From positions 1-6,564 of the forward strand of contig CABQGZ010000194.1 of NCBI GenBank assembly GCA_902463835.1: a DNA stretch of 6,564 nt, given 5' to 3'. Source of the stretch: an uncultured Lachnospiraceae bacterium. GTDB lineage: Bacteria; Bacillota; Clostridia; Lachnospirales; Lachnospiraceae. The notes below the pieces were generated by a model. It was not told the origin of the DNA. It saw only the letters and a list, made by a program, of their open reading frames with translations, and searched no databases. The position numbers were made by a program, and so were the translations under genes. Below are positions 4,451 through 6,564 of the stretch, in pieces (the first letter of the stretch is position 1; each line of letters opens with the position of its first letter).

Positions 4451-6564
4451 TGTTTTCTTCCACCTTCACTTGCCGAGTGCCAACGCATTGCCCTGCGTCT
4501 TCCAATTCCGAATACCAGTCCGCCAAATGCCAGCACAGCTACTGTCAGCCAGATTTTGATATCCACCGTGTCACCGGTAAACGGAGCTACTGAGACACCC
4601 TTCGGCTCTCCGATCACCTTCTCAGCCTCTTTTGAGCGGAAGAAACGCTTGTAATCCCGATCAAATCCAAAGAGCGAGAACTCAATGGAATTGTCCACCT
4701 CCACCGATTCCACCGTGATACCGCTCTGTGCATTGCTACTGTAAATACCCAGGTTGGATCCCATGTGCGGTGCGTAATCGATCAGATATATGTACTCATT
4801 CATATATAGCCTGTCATTGAACCATATGCCTAGCTGAACGTCATCCTTTGCCCCATCTCCATCGTAATCCAGGAATACAGTGCTGATCTTGAGATTGATC
4901 CATGTATCCGTGAGCGCAGTTCCCGCCAGCTGGGGATTGAACTGATAGTAGGGGGTAAGACCCTCCGCATCCTGCAGCTCAATCACATTCCCAGCAGAGC
5001 CAAAGCGCAGTCCCATCCATGCGGTATCCAGACCACCAAATCGCATATCTGCACCCGGTAAACTCTCAAACTTCACATTTGCCTCAAGCAAAGTACCATC
5101 CAACGTCGCTCCTACTGCCGGATCAAAATAAGCCCCCTGTGCCAGAAGTACCACAGGATCTCCTGCTGCGGTATATCTTCCATCTGCTATCCCAAAGCTA
5201 GAGAAAGAAATCCTCTTTAAAGACGGATCCGGCATCTGTTCTTCTCCCGGAAGAATGATTGGCCCTGTCTGTCCTGACTTTACAACCAATGCAGCATTCT
5301 CATTGCTTGCATAATATGCCAGATAATTTCCAAGCTTGCCTGCCGCTCCTGACAACTTGATCAGCTTATTATCATACAACGCACCGTTGACATAGACTGC
5401 CAGTATTGCATCGCTTCCATTCTGAAAAAGCGTTATTCCAAGCTTGATCTCATTATTTACAAGCTGCGTTCCTGCAATGTCCGGCCGTATTACAACGGAC
5501 TCCGGAAACTCTCCTGCTGCAGCGTAGATGCTTAAATTATTTCCTTCCGGCATAATTCTGATACCAGCCCATGGATTATCAAGTGCCCCATAACACAGAT
5601 AGGATAACACATCGCCAGTACTTTGAAAAATCAGCGTATCAGAAAAGCTTGTTCCAATCACGGAATCCCGCTTCTTCAACTGATTCTGGAAAGCAATATT
5701 TCCCGCATTAAAAGAATAAGTCCCATCATACACGCCAAAACTTCCAAAATTCGTATTTATAAGATTCTCTGGAACAGAAGGAAGCTCTTCCTTATTACCG
5801 GAATTGATTTCCAACCATGCATCCGTACTGCTGCTGTAGTAAGCCAGTAATCCACCAAAGCTGGCCGCGAAACCACTTACCGGAAAGAAACGGTTGTCAT
5901 ACAGTTTATCATTGATATATACGGCAAGCTTCAATACTCTGTTTTCCTCAAAGACAGCCAATGTCAACTTAATCTCCTGATTCACAAGCTCTGTTCCTGC
6001 TATTTCCGGCTGCAGCACCAGCACCTCTGGAAATTCTCCTGCTGCCGTGTAAAGCTTCAGGTTTCTGCCTGATGCTTCTATCCGGACACCGGCCCATGGA
6101 TTATCCAATGCACCGTAGCACAGATAGGACAATGCTCCATTTTCCGTATGAAAGGTAAGTGTACCCTCAAACTTTGTACCAACCACAGTTCCTGCTTTCT
6201 TCAGACTGCTGGAAAAGGCAATGTTATTCCCATTATAGCCATAAACGCCATCCAGAACATCAAAATCTGCAAATGTGGTATCCAAAAGTCCCTCCGGAAG
6301 TACCGGTACCTCCGGTTCTTCCCCTTTTGTTCCTACCGTCAAGGTTCCCGTCTCTCCATTGGATGCATATCCAATACAGCCGCCAAATTTTCCAGCAGCC
6401 CCTGGAATCGTATAGGTTTGTCCCTCATACTGCACATCATTGATATAGACAGCCACCTTCACATCACTGCCCACTTCCCACATAGAAAGCCCCAGCTTAA
6501 TCTCCTGACCTACTACTTCTGTTCCCGCTTTTTCCGGAGTAACCCTGCACACCGGATAAATCCA
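4447..6564 (-). CDS. Repeat-rich cell-surface protein with C-terminal sortase-like anchor (5' end outside window)
   Basis: The frame is open to the right edge (the first codons read WIYPVC), so the true start is missing; 705 residues are visible. Numbering below counts from the Val codon at 6552. It is built from tandem beta-rich repeats of about 175-183 residues: one partial, two close and one divergent. The repeats look like concanavalin/LamG-type jelly rolls, judged by pattern only: Tyr/Trp/Gly-rich strands, 'N-G/D-x-L-Y-D-N' turns and 'G-x-x-L-A-Y-Y' edges. Such domains often bind carbohydrate, but no binding residues can be assigned. The C-terminus has APFTGD (656-661), a hydrophobic segment (about 665-684) and a basic tail starting RRR, as in sortase substrates. 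It is cotranscribed and probably translationally coupled with the GH78-type gene. Function is unproven; adhesion or glycan capture is the best guess. Confidence 0.85.
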   Translation of the reverse strand, partial: WIYPVCRVTPEKAGTEVVGQEIKLGLSMWEVGSDVKVAVYINDVQYEGQTYTIPGAAGKFGGCIGYASNGETGTLTVGTKGEEPEVPVLPEGLLDTTFADFDVLDGVYGYNGNNIAFSSSLKKAGTVVGTKFEGTLTFHTENGALSYLCYGALDNPWAGVRIEASGRNLKLYTAAGEFPEVLVLQPEIAGTELVNQEIKLTLAVFEENRVLKLAVYINDKLYDNRFFPVSGFAASFGGLLAYYSSSTDAWLEINSGNKEELPSVPENLINTNFGSFGVYDGTYSFNAGNIAFQNQLKKRDSVIGTSFSDTLIFQSTGDVLSYLCYGALDNPWAGIRIMPEGNNLSIYAAAGEFPESVVIRPDIAGTQLVNNEIKLGITLFQNGSDAILAVYVNGALYDNKLIKLSGAAGKLGNYLAYYASNENAALVVKSGQTGPIILPGEEQMPDPSLKRISFSSFGIADGRYTAAGDPVVLLAQGAYFDPAVGATLDGTLLEANVKFESLPGADMRFGGLDTAWMGLRFGSAGNVIELQDAEGLTPYYQFNPQLAGTALTDTWINLKISTVFLDYDGDGAKDDVQLGIWFNDRLYMNEYIYLIDYAPHMGSNLGIYSSNAQSGITVESVEVDNSIEFSLFGFDRDYKRFFRSKEAEKVIGEPKGVSVAPFTGDTVDIKIWLTVAVLAFGGLVFGIGRRRAMRWHSASEGGRKQ
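4450..4587 (-). other. C-terminal sorting signal: APFTG, membrane helix, basic tail
   Basis: APFTG is encoded at 4587-4573, followed by Asp-Thr-Val-Asp, a hydrophobic stretch (IWLTVAVLAFGGLVFGIG) and RRRAMRW with a further ten residues. The order matches LPxTG sortase substrates, with Ala in place of the first Leu and Phe at the variable position. The tail after the membrane segment is longer than usual. Without the sortase the motif cannot be confirmed, but a C-terminal membrane anchor is clear. Confidence 0.7.
4696..5220 (-). repeat. Surface-protein repeat 4 (divergent, with calcium-type loop)
   Basis: Residues about 445-619 (counting from 6552) keep the repeat outline: SFSSFGIADGRY at the start, MRFGGLDTAWMGLRF in the middle, LGIWFNDRLYMN and LGIYSSN near the end. 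It has an insertion DYDGDGAKDD (Asp562, 564, 566 and 570) that fits the DxDxDGxxD calcium-binding loop. Being last before the wall anchor and most diverged, it may be a stalk or spacer domain. Confidence 0.7.
5272..5766 (-). repeat. Surface-protein repeat 3
   Basis: Residues about 263-427 (from 6552). It shares with repeat 2 the blocks SYLCYGALDNPWAG, AAGEFPE, 'I-A-G-T-x-L-V-N-x-E-I-K-L' and 'A-V-Y-x-N-x-x-L-Y-D-N', with the EIKL block 175 residues further on. Codons differ at many synonymous sites, so the duplication is not recent. Confidence 0.8.
5803..6291 (-). repeat. Surface-protein repeat 2
   Basis: Residues about 88-250 (from 6552), running from LLDTTFADFDVLDG to DAWLEIN. It is the nearest relative of repeat 3, and is joined to its neighbours by short Pro/Glu-rich linkers (EEPEVPVLPEG before it, KEELPSVPEN after it). 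Confidence 0.8.
6322..6564 (-). repeat. Surface-protein repeat 1 (partial, cut by right edge)
   Basis: The second half of a repeat is visible: AGTEVVGQEIKL, VAVYINDVQYEG and AAGKFGGCIGY line up with the matching blocks of repeats 2 and 3, about 176 residues upstream of repeat 2. The first half lies outside the window, so at least four repeats exist and more are possible. Confidence 0.75.

Noticed and set aside
4447..6552. Treating the GTG codon at 6552 as the start of the surface protein
   Set aside because: The frame stays open to the window edge, the visible residues begin in the middle of a repeat unit, and no signal peptide is present. The start must lie outside.

Overview
The window looks like part of a Gram-positive Firmicute chromosome, most likely a gut-type Clostridia member of the Lachnospiraceae kind. 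This is inferred from strong Shine-Dalgarno sites, sigma-A-like promoters, moderate GC, a C-terminal sortase-type anchor and the gene families present. No species can be named from the sequence alone.

Layout. Bases 1-133 (minus) hold the first 44 codons of a gene running off the left edge. It looks like an AlbA_2/Schlafen-type putative DNA-binding regulator. Its promoter (169-197) is threaded through an array of ACTTCAA repeats and a long nested inverted repeat (174-243). Bases 257-1455 (minus) are a two-gene oxidative-stress operon, bcp then yaaA, coupled by an ATGA overlap and served by a near-consensus promoter at 1528-1556. Divergently transcribed at 1757-2677 (plus) is an XRE helix-turn-helix protein with a TPR-like C-terminal half. 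It has its own promoter and a 10-bp palindrome at the predicted transcription start.

From 2777 to the right edge (minus) lies a second coupled pair. A long repeat-rich surface protein (5' end outside the window) ends in a non-canonical sortase-like signal (APFTG), a membrane segment and a basic tail. It overlaps by ATGA a leaderless 557-residue GH78-type alpha-L-rhamnosidase-like protein. The pairing suggests one transcript for a wall-attached protein, possibly glycan-binding, and a probably intracellular glycoside hydrolase.

The Bcp/YaaA pair has a clear shared logic: peroxide removal plus limitation of iron-driven damage. The surface protein/GH78 pair suggests plant or host glycan use, but the substrate is not shown by the sequence. 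No tRNA, rRNA, CRISPR array, insertion sequence or phage gene was seen. No wholly new system can be proven here. The best leads are the operator array at 174-243 and the surface-repeat/GH78 unit.
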